This document shows, one piece after another, positions 1-8,145 of a DNA stretch of 64,000 nucleotides. The translations under genes were made by a program, and so were the position numbers. Each line of letters starts with the position of its first letter. Within the stretch, counting starts at the first letter, position 1. The notes under the pieces were generated by a model that was given only the letters and a program-made list of their open reading frames with translations, was not told where the DNA came from and searched no databases. Source of the stretch: G963701675 sp963701675 (GTDB taxonomy: Bacteria; Planctomycetota; Planctomycetia; Gemmatales; Gemmataceae); NCBI GenBank assembly GCA_963701675.1, contig OY969623.1:5580001-5644000 (forward strand), given 5' to 3'.

Positions 1-1520
1 GAGTGAACGTCCGTATCGAATCGGTGCGAAGTCCCTGCGCCGCCTGGGTCATTCCCATGTTGTTGAGCGTCGGCTCATGACGGCCATTCCAATCAAGCGC
101 GTCATGGAAATGCCGTATTGCTTCGTCGTGGCGGTTTTGGCGGACGCGGAGGCTTCCCAGTTCGCTGTGGGCGTCCACCAGGTTGCCTTTAACCGCGATC
201 GCCGCTTTGAAGTGTTCCTCCGCGTCATCAAGCCGGTCCGATGCCGCCCGTATTTTCCCGAGATTGTAATGGGCCATCCAGCAGTCCGGATTCTTCCGAA
301 GCGTGTCCGTCCATAACGGAACCAATCCCTCATAAATCCGCGATTGATCTAGTGTGAGCGCAGCCAGAACCCACAAGACCGCCGCAGCGACAGCCAAACT
401 CGCCCGCTCAACGTTCAACGAGGTATTCCTAGCGGCCGTTACTGCGGCGCCGACGACAAGGACGATCAAGCCGATGCTGGCCAGGTACTGAAAATGATCC
501 GCCACGAACGAATACCGCATCGGATACACGTCGAAAAAACCAAGGGCTGGCGTCAGAGTACCAACAAAGAACAGAACGGCCGCCAAAGCTGCCTCGACCG
601 ATTCGGCGCCGAGCAACCCAGAGCGTTGCAATGACGGCTACCGCTGCCACGACGTAAAGATACTGTCTCCAGTCGGTGACATCGATCGTCCAGCGCGGGT
701 AAATGAACGTCAGATTCGAGGGCCAAACAAGTGTCTTCGCATAAAACCAGACCGCCCGGCCGGCGATGAGACACCGTTCCACCCAAGTTAACTCCCAGTC
801 TTGTCCTGTTGCACCCACGAATTGCCGTTCCATCCACACGGTAACGGCCGCGAGTGTCAGGCCGAGGACAAACATGGGAACGAGCGGCACGATATCTTTG
901 AAGCCAATCCGTCCGCGTTTCCACCAGATGATCACCAGCAACGCCGCGGGTAGGGAACAAGTTACCGTCTTGCAAAGTAATGCCGCCGTGAACAAGCCAA
1001 GTGCAGCGAAGTACCATTTCGCATTCCTTTTTCCCGCATCGATCCGCGGCGCCATAGGATCAAATTTGAGATAGCTGAGAAGCGCCGCGAGATAGAAGAA
1101 ACCCGAAAGAACGTTCTTTCTTTCGGTAATCCACGCGACGGATTCAACATGCACAGGATGCAACGCAAAGATAGCCGCGGCGAACCACGCACCCGGCACC
1201 TTCAACTTGCCAAGCACCAACCAAAGCAGCACGGCATTGGCCCCATGAAGCAGAACGTTTACGAGGTGGTAGCCGCGCGGGGCGAGTTTCCATGCCTGGT
1301 ATTCGACCCAGAAGCTGGAAAACGTGAGCGGGTAGTACTGTGGCGTAGCGCCGGGCTCAAGCCAGATTCGACGAAGGCCATCCGCCGTCCGCAGCGTGGC
1401 GTTGTTCTGAACGTAGTCGTCGTCGTCCCAGATGAAACCGCCATGCTGGATGACGGGAAAATAGGCGATACATGTGAGGAGGATCAACGTCGCGGCGAGG
1501 ATTTGCTTGTTATGTGACAT
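1..1520 (-). CDS. Multi-pass membrane protein with C-terminal TPRs (glycosyltransferase-like), frameshifted, runs off the window
   Basis: Starts at ATG 1520. The first 300 residues have about eight hydrophobic segments and an acidic FIWDDDDYV loop (D32-D35) after the first one. This is typical of planctomycete O-GlcNAc-transferase-like/TPR membrane proteins that probably use lipid-linked sugars. The original frame degenerates into Arg/Cys-rich sequence after about residue 308. The neighbouring frame takes over at about 592-596 and reads FFVGTLTPALGFFDVYPMRY, a further membrane part and then TPR-like helices (WMAHYNLGKI, DAHSELGSLR, PTLNNMGM) to base 1 with no stop. One extra base in the cctcg run explains the break. 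The C-terminus lies outside the window. It is followed upstream by a second membrane glycosyltransferase on the same strand. The exact substrate cannot be told. Confidence 0.75.
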
Positions 1521-1553
1521 GTCACGGTCAATTCGTTTGGTAGCAGCGCTTGC

Positions 1554-3287
1554 CTATCGCGGCAGTGACTTTAATCGTTCCATGTCGAATACGTAAATCG
1601 TATGACCGAGCACGGCACGCGGCTGAATCGTTCGAAACCCTTTGTATGCGTCGCGTTCGGACCACATCGAGGTGCCGTTAACATAATAGTTCCGACCCCA
1701 AAGTAAGTTTGCACTAATGGCCACATGACGACTCGGCGGCGCCGAGTCGCCAAAGTAGCTGTGGTATGGGATACCGTAAATCGCCGGGTCGACGCGCCCG
1801 AAATATGCAAGTTCAATGGAATCGATTCCTTCCTTTCTCATGTACTCGCGGAGCGCAATCAAGTCTTGGCCCCAATCGAGGTTGGAATCCAGCAGGTACT
1901 TGTGCCCGTTCGCCGGGCCGCCGCTAACTTCGTTGAAGTAAGTCAAATAGTTCGGCCAATGGAGGATCGAGGCGCCCCACAACCAAAGCACGAGGACGGT
2001 TGCCCAACCGAGGTGGAATCGCCGCCATTCCGAGCCCTGATCGAGAGCAGACCGCCCAATCCAAACTGCCATGATCGGTTCCACAAAGAGGACGTACCGA
2101 ATGCCTATGTTCTTGTGTTGCGTGAGAGAGAAGAAACCAAAAATCAGTCCGGCCGTTATGAGCATCGGCACTTCACGGCGGCTTAACCGGGCGTCGCGTA
2201 GCAAAGCCAGGAGACATAACAAAAGCAGGGGCACAGGAGTTTTGACCAACAGTCCGACGATGTAGTAGTGCCAGAATCCGGTCTGGTTGAATTCGCCGAG
2301 CAGGTAGGCAATGTATCCGCCTTCTCCGAATTGCGTATCCATCGAACGGACGAACCGAAACGGCAACGGAATCGGAAGCGTCGCCGGTAGTGTCTGTTGA
2401 ATCGCTCGGAACGGCGTCGTTTGGAACTCATATTCGCCGATGCGCGTGAAGGCGCCGGCGAATCCATAACCGAGATTGATCACCGTGACCATAACCAAGC
2501 CCGCAAGCAGCATCGCGAGCCAGGCCTTACGTCTTGACAATTCGGGATTCGGCCGCCAAATCGCCACGATGGTAAGACCGAGAAGTAGCAGCGGCAGGAT
2601 GACGCACAAGAGCAACCCGGTGAACTTGGCCAGCGTGGCGACTCCAAGGGCGATACCCAGCAAGCATCCGGTTTTCCAGCCAGGGCGGCGCAACAATCCG
2701 TCAAAGGCCCACAACACGCCGACGAAGCCCGCGGTCAGAAAGATATCAGGCGTAATCAGGCCGCCATGGGCCAAAAGACTCGGCAAGGGCGCTACAACTG
2801 CCGCGGTGAGCAGACCGCCTTCGCGACCGTACAGACTTCGGGCAAAGCCGTAAGTCAAGAGACCCGTCGCGAGCAGGAATAAGAGCGGAACGATCCGTCC
2901 ATGCATGAAGAGCTCGTGATAGTTGGATGCGTTGTCGCGCATGAATCGTTCGCCGAACATCCAGGTGTTTGCGGCTTCGGTGAAATGATCCGAATGGAAG
3001 TTGACGTCGCTCCAAAGAAGCGGCACGGCGGAAAACTCGCTGGCCAAGGGGGGGATACCCGGGTCGAGGTGAAAACTACCCGTCTTGAGAATGCCCAAAC
3101 CGTGCGGGAGGACGGAAAACTCGTCGACGGTGACGGACTTTCGGGAAACAGCACTCGCCGCCAAGGCGACGCCGCCGACGAGAATCAGCACGGCGATCCA
3201 AGTGGAATGGGTGCGAATCCAATCACCCAGCGCGCCGGGTCTCGGTTCCAATGGTGCGTGTGCGGACAGACTTGGTTCCGTGTGCAT
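1554..3287 (-). CDS. Glycosyltransferase family 39-like membrane protein
   Basis: A 577-residue integral membrane protein. It has a short cytoplasmic N-terminus, a first membrane span at about 31-48, then the acidic pair D55-E56 (SVTVDEF) in the first periplasmic loop, where GT39/ArnT/PMT enzymes carry their catalytic acid. About ten further hydrophobic segments follow. The C-terminal periplasmic part has the LDSNLDWGQDL and YFGRVDPAIYG signatures common in planctomycete GT39-like proteins. Such enzymes move a sugar from a polyprenyl-phosphate donor to protein or lipid; the acceptor here is unknown. It lies 33 bp upstream of the TPR membrane protein on the same strand, so the two are probably cotranscribed and work in envelope glycosylation. 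Confidence 0.8.
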   Translation of the reverse strand: MHTEPSLSAHAPLEPRPGALGDWIRTHSTWIAVLILVGGVALAASAVSRKSVTVDEFSVLPHGLGILKTGSFHLDPGIPPLASEFSAVPLLWSDVNFHSDHFTEAANTWMFGERFMRDNASNYHELFMHGRIVPLLFLLATGLLTYGFARSLYGREGGLLTAAVVAPLPSLLAHGGLITPDIFLTAGFVGVLWAFDGLLRRPGWKTGCLLGIALGVATLAKFTGLLLCVILPLLLLGLTIVAIWRPNPELSRRKAWLAMLLAGLVMVTVINLGYGFAGAFTRIGEYEFQTTPFRAIQQTLPATLPIPLPFRFVRSMDTQFGEGGYIAYLLGEFNQTGFWHYYIVGLLVKTPVPLLLLCLLALLRDARLSRREVPMLITAGLIFGFFSLTQHKNIGIRYVLFVEPIMAVWIGRSALDQGSEWRRFHLGWATVLVLWLWGASILHWPNYLTYFNEVSGGPANGHKYLLDSNLDWGQDLIALREYMRKEGIDSIELAYFGRVDPAIYGIPYHSYFGDSAPPSRHVAISANLLWGRNYYVNGTSMWSERDAYKGFRTIQPRAVLGHTIYVFDMERLKSLPR

Positions 3288-3354
3288 TTCCGGCTATTCT
3301 AAACGCCAAGAGCACTCCGTCCTAGCGCTGAGTATGTCCACCAGTCGATAGAGA

Positions 3355-4266
3355 ATGGGCAACCACATACGTCAGGTCATGCTTTCGGACACACGGATTG
3401 AGCCGGTGGCGGCGGAGGTCCGTATTAGCGTGTTTCCGGAACAGTTGACGCACACCACCGACATCCGCGGTCAATTGGTGGGGCCGCGCTGTGCTTACGC
3501 CTCAACTGTCGAGGTCGCCTATCCCATGCGGACATGGTCGTTGGCCGATCAGCCGCGCGAGCTGCCGCATTTAAGCCTGAGCGTTGTGATCCCCGAACCG
3601 AGCTTATGGGAGCCGGCGACGCCGTTTCTCTACGAAGGGCCCGTTGAACTTTGGGAGAACGGGAAGTGCGTGGATAAGCGCGTGATTCGCCACGGACTTC
3701 GCGATATTCGGCTCGGAAACCGCGGGATGCGCCTCAATGGCCAGGCCTTCACGATCCGCGGTGTCGGACGGCGAACGTGTGCGGAATCCGAAGCGGATTG
3801 CCTGAAAGCCGCCGGGTTCAATACCTTTTACACTCCCGACCTCGCGTCCAATCCGGAGATTCTCGGTGTTGCCGATCGCGTTGGCTTCTTTGTGCTTAGC
3901 CGCATTTCCGGACCAGTCGAATCTTACCTGCCGTTTGATCCCGACATGTGTGGCCATCCGTCCGTCCTCGGTTGGGTCCTTACGGAATCTGCGTTCTCGG
4001 ATGAAGCGCTCATGATCGCGGCAAACTTCCTGGCGTCCTTCGACGCGCAAGGTCGGCTCGGCATCGAGCTGCCGGATGTCCCCGAGGATCCATTACCCGA
4101 CGGCATTTCCTTTGTCGTTTGCGATGTCGATCTGTTGCCCGCACTCGGACACATTCATCGGCCAAAGGTCGTGCGAACAGAAGAGCAACCTGAAGACAGT
4201 GCGGAATGGAAGGCCGTCCTTTCAGCGCCCGGCGTCCTCGGCTGGGTTTGCAACCAACCGCCGTGA
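3355..4266 (+). CDS. Glycoside hydrolase family 2-like protein (Ig-like domain plus truncated barrel)
   Basis: A 303-residue protein. Residues about 10-120 resemble the Ig-like beta-sandwich of GH2 enzymes, with an LWEPATPFLY strand and then a GLRDIRLGNRGMRLNGQ segment. This leads into FTIRGVGRRT, the usual junction to the GH2 catalytic barrel. The barrel part is short (about 170 residues) and no GH2 acid/base N-E pair is visible, so catalysis is doubtful. The start is uncertain; ATG 3379 is an alternative. The stop is 19 bp before rfbD. It may be a carbohydrate-binding or degenerate hydrolase-like protein of the envelope-sugar cluster. Confidence 0.5.
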   Translation: MGNHIRQVMLSDTRIEPVAAEVRISVFPEQLTHTTDIRGQLVGPRCAYASTVEVAYPMRTWSLADQPRELPHLSLSVVIPEPSLWEPATPFLYEGPVELWENGKCVDKRVIRHGLRDIRLGNRGMRLNGQAFTIRGVGRRTCAESEADCLKAAGFNTFYTPDLASNPEILGVADRVGFFVLSRISGPVESYLPFDPDMCGHPSVLGWVLTESAFSDEALMIAANFLASFDAQGRLGIELPDVPEDPLPDGISFVVCDVDLLPALGHIHRPKVVRTEEQPEDSAEWKAVLSAPGVLGWVCNQPP

Positions 4267-4285
4267 TGGAGTGGAAGCCGCAAGA

Positions 4286-5174
4286 ATGAGATACGCGATC
4301 ATCGGCGCCGGTGGGCAACTCGGCCGCGATTTAGAACCGCGGCTTACCGGCGAGATCTTCCCGTTACGCCGTGACCGCGCCGATTTGACGAAACCCGACA
4401 TGCTCGGCGTCACGCTGAAAGAACTAGATCCGGCCATCGTCATCAACTGCGCGGCGTATAACTACGTCGACAAGGCCGAAACCGAGCCGGAAGCGGCGTT
4501 TGCGGTCAATGCCTGGGGCGTCCATCAGCTGGCCAAAATCTGTGCCGAGCAAGATCGGGTGTTGGTTCACTTCAGCACCGATTACGTCTTCGGACTCGAC
4601 GCCAACCGAAAAACGCCCTACACAGAATCCGACGCTCCTGGTCCGGTGAGCGTCTACGGGCTCAGTAAGTTGGCCGGCGAGTACCTGGTGCGTTCAACGT
4701 GGAGGAAGCACTTCGTCATTCGAACCTGTGGTTTATACGGCGTCTGGGGCAGCGGCGGCAAAGGCGGAAACTTTGTTGAAACCATGCTCCGTGTGGCGGG
4801 TCAAGGAAAGTCCCTGCGCGTGGTGGCGGATCAGACTTGCACACCGACATACACCGCCGACCTCGCCGAGGCAACGGTTTCGTTGATAGGCACCGGTAAG
4901 TTCGGGCTGTACCATTTGACCAATGGCGGTTGTTGCACCTGGTACGACTTTGCCGGCGCCATATTCGAACAAGCCGGCGTGAAAGCGGATGTGACACCGA
5001 TCACCAGTGAACAGTTTGGTGCGCCCTGCGCGTCGGCCGCCGTACAGCGTGCTCGATGGAGGCGCCTTCCGCGCCCTTCACCCAAACGGTTTGAGGACCT
5101 GGCAGGCGGCAGTGACCGCTTACCTCCAAGAGCGGCAACGAAAAACCACGCCCCACACTTCATCCGGCGGTTAG
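4286..5174 (+). CDS. rfbD: dTDP-4-dehydrorhamnose reductase (frameshift near the 3' end)
   Basis: Short-chain dehydrogenase of the RmlD/RfbD family, making dTDP-L-rhamnose from the 4-keto sugar with NAD(P)H. The N-terminus MRYAIIGAGGQLG is the dinucleotide-binding GxxGxxG. VLVHFSTDYVFG and YGLSKLAGE supply the catalytic Ser/Thr-Tyr-x-x-x-Lys. The ATG at 4286 gives the canonical start; longer readings from 4076 overlap the previous gene. At about 5023-5026 the frame is lost in a gcgccctgcgcg run. The other frame gives a normal family end (RPPYSVLDG then TWQAAVTAYL) stopping at 5174, so one extra base is present. The total of about 295 residues is typical. Its 3' end overlaps the convergent gene by 15 bp. 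Confidence 0.85.
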
Positions 5175-5777
5175 CGTCCCCTCGCAGCGGTACCAAACAG
5201 TCCCGCCGTTCACCAGTTCGATCCGGATCATCGGGTTTCTTGATGCCGCTGCAACCACCGACTCGTCCAACGTCATGAGGAAGTGAGTGGCACTGTGAAT
5301 CCAGGGAGTTTTCATGTACGCAGCCGTCCGATTGTCCACGAGTGCATAAAGTTCCAGTGGCGAACTTTCGCCGCAAACGGTACCGCGCACAATCACACGG
5401 CCGTTGGAGGCTAGTTCGTACCCCACATCGCGCAAGAACGCGGCACAGCGTATTTCCAGTGCCACGTTTACGGGCAACTTGTCCGTCTGCTCCTCGGTTT
5501 CTAACTCGATTGTCATCTCATTACGTTGAGCCAACCGCGAGGTTACCTCGAACTCGATTTCTTCCGATTCTGTCTTGTTCGCGAGGCACTCGCCATTAAG
5601 CCAGATCTCTGCCGGGACCTTCAGGCAGGAGAACGTCAACCAGAGCCGTTCGTGTGAATCAATGCGGCCGGGTCGCCCGAATTTTCGCCGAAATAACCGA
5701 CCCCCGGGGTCTTGGCATGGCTCGGATTGCCAAGGATCACGCAATCGAATTCGGTGTGGATAACTGACCTGTTCCAC
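5160..5777 (-). CDS. GH2-type jelly-roll (sugar-binding-like) protein
   Basis: A 205-residue protein without a signal peptide. Residues 45-110 read ERLWLTFSCLKVPAEIWLNG, then a FEVTSRL strand and a TIELET strand. This is the pattern of the galactose-binding jelly roll at the N-terminus of GH2 glycosidases (xVWLNGxxLG...FDVTxxLxxGxNxLxV). No catalytic domain is attached. The start is 5 bp after the stop of the NRDE-family gene on the same strand, so they are probably translated together. Function unknown; the fold assignment is inferred from the motif only. Confidence 0.55.
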   Translation of the reverse strand: MEQVSYPHRIRLRDPWQSEPCQDPGGRLFRRKFGRPGRIDSHERLWLTFSCLKVPAEIWLNGECLANKTESEEIEFEVTSRLAQRNEMTIELETEEQTDKLPVNVALEIRCAAFLRDVGYELASNGRVIVRGTVCGESSPLELYALVDNRTAAYMKTPWIHSATHFLMTLDESVVAAASRNPMIRIELVNGGTVWYRCEGTLTAG

Positions 5778-5782
5778 GTCGC

Positions 5783-6517
5783 TTATCCTTTTTCCGCAAG
5801 CGCTCTCAAGAGGCCCGAATAATCTTGGTATGGCGTAATATCCGGCGCCCCTTGCGCGTGAAGATAGATGCTATCCGCAAGTTGCTGACGTAGCGCCACA
5901 ATGCTGCTCGAAACCGTGCCGCCGCTTTCGCCCCTCAACACCATCGGCGGCACGCCGTCACCGTTCTGCGAACAAAGCTCCCGCATTGCCGCGACACATT
6001 CCTTGGCGGACGCAAAATGCCGGCCGGTCAACCACCCCAGGGCAAATGCTAGCCGCGGATCGGTGACATCGTTTACGTCTCGTGCCGTAATGACGTGAAC
6101 GCCCGGCCTTAGTGTTAGACATTCGACTTTGTCGCCGGCGTGGATAACGTATCCGTTTTCTTGGTCCACACAGAGCAGGTTGCAGCCGCCGTAATTCTTG
6201 CCCGCCAATTCGTCCATTGCTTGATCGGCGGCGGCTTTCGCACTAGACAGCCCCAGCAAGTTCTTCGCCAACAGCCCACGGCTCCGTGGACTTAGGGGAA
6301 TCTTCGTTTTCGGCCGATTCGTAACGGCGACCAAAACGCCTTTGCCGTTCACGCCCAGCCAGGTGCCTTTTGCCGTGGGGTCGATCCCGGCGACGATCCT
6401 CACTCGGCCGTCAATGATCTGCGGCGGCTCCCCACCACGAGCGTAAGCCTCCTCGCGGTTGGCCCCGACCACGACGGCATCCGGCACGGTCCCAACAAGG
6501 ACAGCTAATAGACACAT
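5783..6517 (-). CDS. NRDE family protein (TANGO2-like)
   Basis: A 244-residue member of the NRDE/TANGO2 family. It begins MCLLAV with Cys2 as the putative N-terminal nucleophile, followed by the family motif as ANREE (usually NRDE), GTWLGVN and LVAVTNRP. NYGGCNLLCVD and SSSIVAL in the second half also fit the family. TANGO2 homologues are cytoplasmic Ntn-hydrolase-like proteins, linked in eukaryotes to haem and lipid handling; the bacterial role is unsettled. It is transcribed divergently from nrnA and leads into the jelly-roll gene. Confidence 0.85.
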   Translation of the reverse strand: MCLLAVLVGTVPDAVVVGANREEAYARGGEPPQIIDGRVRIVAGIDPTAKGTWLGVNGKGVLVAVTNRPKTKIPLSPRSRGLLAKNLLGLSSAKAAADQAMDELAGKNYGGCNLLCVDQENGYVIHAGDKVECLTLRPGVHVITARDVNDVTDPRLAFALGWLTGRHFASAKECVAAMRELCSQNGDGVPPMVLRGESGGTVSSSIVALRQQLADSIYLHAQGAPDITPYQDYSGLLRALAEKG

Positions 6518-6606
6518 CTTTTGCTGTTTCTCACCATTCGTCCAAACCGAAATCCGTAGAAGTATAATTATGCTGAATGCTAATCCGGAACCAAAGGAGC
6601 AGGCCC

Positions 6607-7584
6607 TTGCTTGATTGGACCGCGTTCAACGATTTGGTCAACCGACACCAACGCTTTTTACTGACGACCCATGTTCGTCCGGACGGCGACGGCCTCGGCT
6701 CCATGCTCGCATTGGACGATGTCCTTCGGCGGATGGGAAAGACCGTTCGGCTCTTTATCTCAAGTGTGTTCCCGCCGCGATATCGCTTTCTGAACCCGGG
6801 AGACCGTGTTCATCGTTTCGATCCGAAAGAACGATATGAACCGCCGGACGTCGTTATTGTCATGGACACGGGCACTTGGAATCAACTAGGAGACATCGGC
6901 CCGTACATTCGTTCTCTCGACAAACCGAAGGTTGTCATCGACCATCACGTCACCCAAGACGATTTAGATGCACTGCGGTTTGTCGATGTCGGAGCGGAAG
7001 CGACCGGCCGGCTGACCTATGACGCCATACGTGCGCTCAGTCAGCCGCTCTCGCCGGAAGCCGCCCACATGCTTTTTGTTGCTCTGGCCATGGACACGGG
7101 ATGGTTTCGACATTCCAACGCCACCGCCCAGTCATTTGCGCTGGCCGCCGAACTCGTTCAGGCGGGGGCAAACCCAGAGGAGCTTTACCGGCATCTATAC
7201 GAGGAGAATACACTTCCACGCCTCAAGTTGATCGGGCTGGTTCTCGACCGACTTCAACTTACGCCCGATGGCCGGATCGCGTACACGGAAATTTATCTCC
7301 GGGACTATGATGCCACGGGCGCGACACCGCAAGACACCGAGGATTTGATCAACTACACTCGGAGCATCGCAGGCGTTGATGTCGGCCTGTTTTTCATGGA
7401 ACAGCCACGCGGCGGAGTCAAAGTGAGCTTCCGTTCTCGCGGCGTCGATGTTGCCAGTATCGCCGAGCAGTTTGGTGGAGGCGGTCACAAAGCGGCATCG
7501 GGCGCGATCGTCGACGGCACCATCGCGCAGGTGCGGGAACGTGTCCTGGCCGCCGTTACCCAGGCGGCGAATTCGGGAAACTAG
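6607..7584 (+). CDS. nrnA: DHH/DHHA1 phosphoesterase, NrnA-like oligoribonuclease/pAp phosphatase
   Basis: A two-domain DHH family phosphoesterase (325 residues from TTG). The DHH domain shows THVRPDGDG (H22, D26, D28), VVIVMDTG and VVIDHHVTQ (D112-H113-H114), which bind two Mn ions. The C-terminal DHHA1 domain has the substrate-binding GGGGHKAASG. NrnA enzymes degrade 2-5 nt RNAs and dephosphorylate 3'-phosphoadenosine 5'-phosphate. TTG 6607 is preferred because AAAGGAG sits 7 nt upstream. An in-frame ATG at 6577 would add ten residues that lack family similarity. The start region is divergent from the NRDE gene. The Rieske gene follows after 15 bp. Confidence 0.88.
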   Translation: MLDWTAFNDLVNRHQRFLLTTHVRPDGDGLGSMLALDDVLRRMGKTVRLFISSVFPPRYRFLNPGDRVHRFDPKERYEPPDVVIVMDTGTWNQLGDIGPYIRSLDKPKVVIDHHVTQDDLDALRFVDVGAEATGRLTYDAIRALSQPLSPEAAHMLFVALAMDTGWFRHSNATAQSFALAAELVQAGANPEELYRHLYEENTLPRLKLIGLVLDRLQLTPDGRIAYTEIYLRDYDATGATPQDTEDLINYTRSIAGVDVGLFFMEQPRGGVKVSFRSRGVDVASIAEQFGGGGHKAASGAIVDGTIAQVRERVLAAVTQAANSGN

Positions 7585-7599
7585 CAAACAGGTTGGTAC

Positions 7600-8127
7600 A
7601 TGGAACGAAGGTCATTTTTGAAATGGGTCACCAACGGGCTCGGTGCGCTCTTCGGACTCATTCTCGGAATCCCCGCAATCGCCTATCTTTTGGACGCTCG
7701 CCACCGGAAAGCCGCCGCGGGTGAATTCAAGAACGTGGCGCGATTTAACGACCTTCCCGAAGGCGTTCCCACGCAGGCAGTCATACGAGATATCAGACGT
7801 GACGCATGGACTCTGCATCCCAATGACGTCATCGGCCGGGCGTGGCTCATCCGTCATGGCCAAAACCTGGACGCCTTCACATCCATCTGCCCCCATCTCG
7901 GTTGCTCGGTGAATTTCGTGAAGGATGCGAGCTTGTTTATCTGCCCGTGCCATAATGGGACGTTTGAACTCGACGGCAAACGTAAGGAAGGCACTTCGAG
8001 CGTCAATCCCGCCCCTCGCGGCATGGATAAATTGGAATGGCGCCGCGACCCACTCGACGCCGATCAGATTCAAGTAAAGTACGAGAGTTTCATTCAGGGT
8101 CTGGATAAACCCGATCCCAAAAAGTAA
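7600..8127 (+). CDS. Rieske iron-sulfur protein of a cytochrome bc complex
   Basis: A 175-residue Rieske protein. It starts MERRSFLKW, a twin-arginine (Tat) type signal, followed by a hydrophobic span at about 12-30 that likely stays as the membrane anchor. The [2Fe-2S] ligands lie in ICPHLGCSVNF (about residue 100) and FICPCHNGTF (about 117), giving the Cys-His and Cys-x-x-His pair plus the disulfide cysteines. It carries electrons from quinol to cytochrome c in the bc1/b6f complex at the membrane. The cytochrome b/c fusion gene starts 18 bp downstream, so the two form an operon. Confidence 0.92.
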   Translation: MERRSFLKWVTNGLGALFGLILGIPAIAYLLDARHRKAAAGEFKNVARFNDLPEGVPTQAVIRDIRRDAWTLHPNDVIGRAWLIRHGQNLDAFTSICPHLGCSVNFVKDASLFICPCHNGTFELDGKRKEGTSSVNPAPRGMDKLEWRRDPLDADQIQVKYESFIQGLDKPDPKK

Positions 8128-8145
8128 CACCGCAGGACGTTTACC

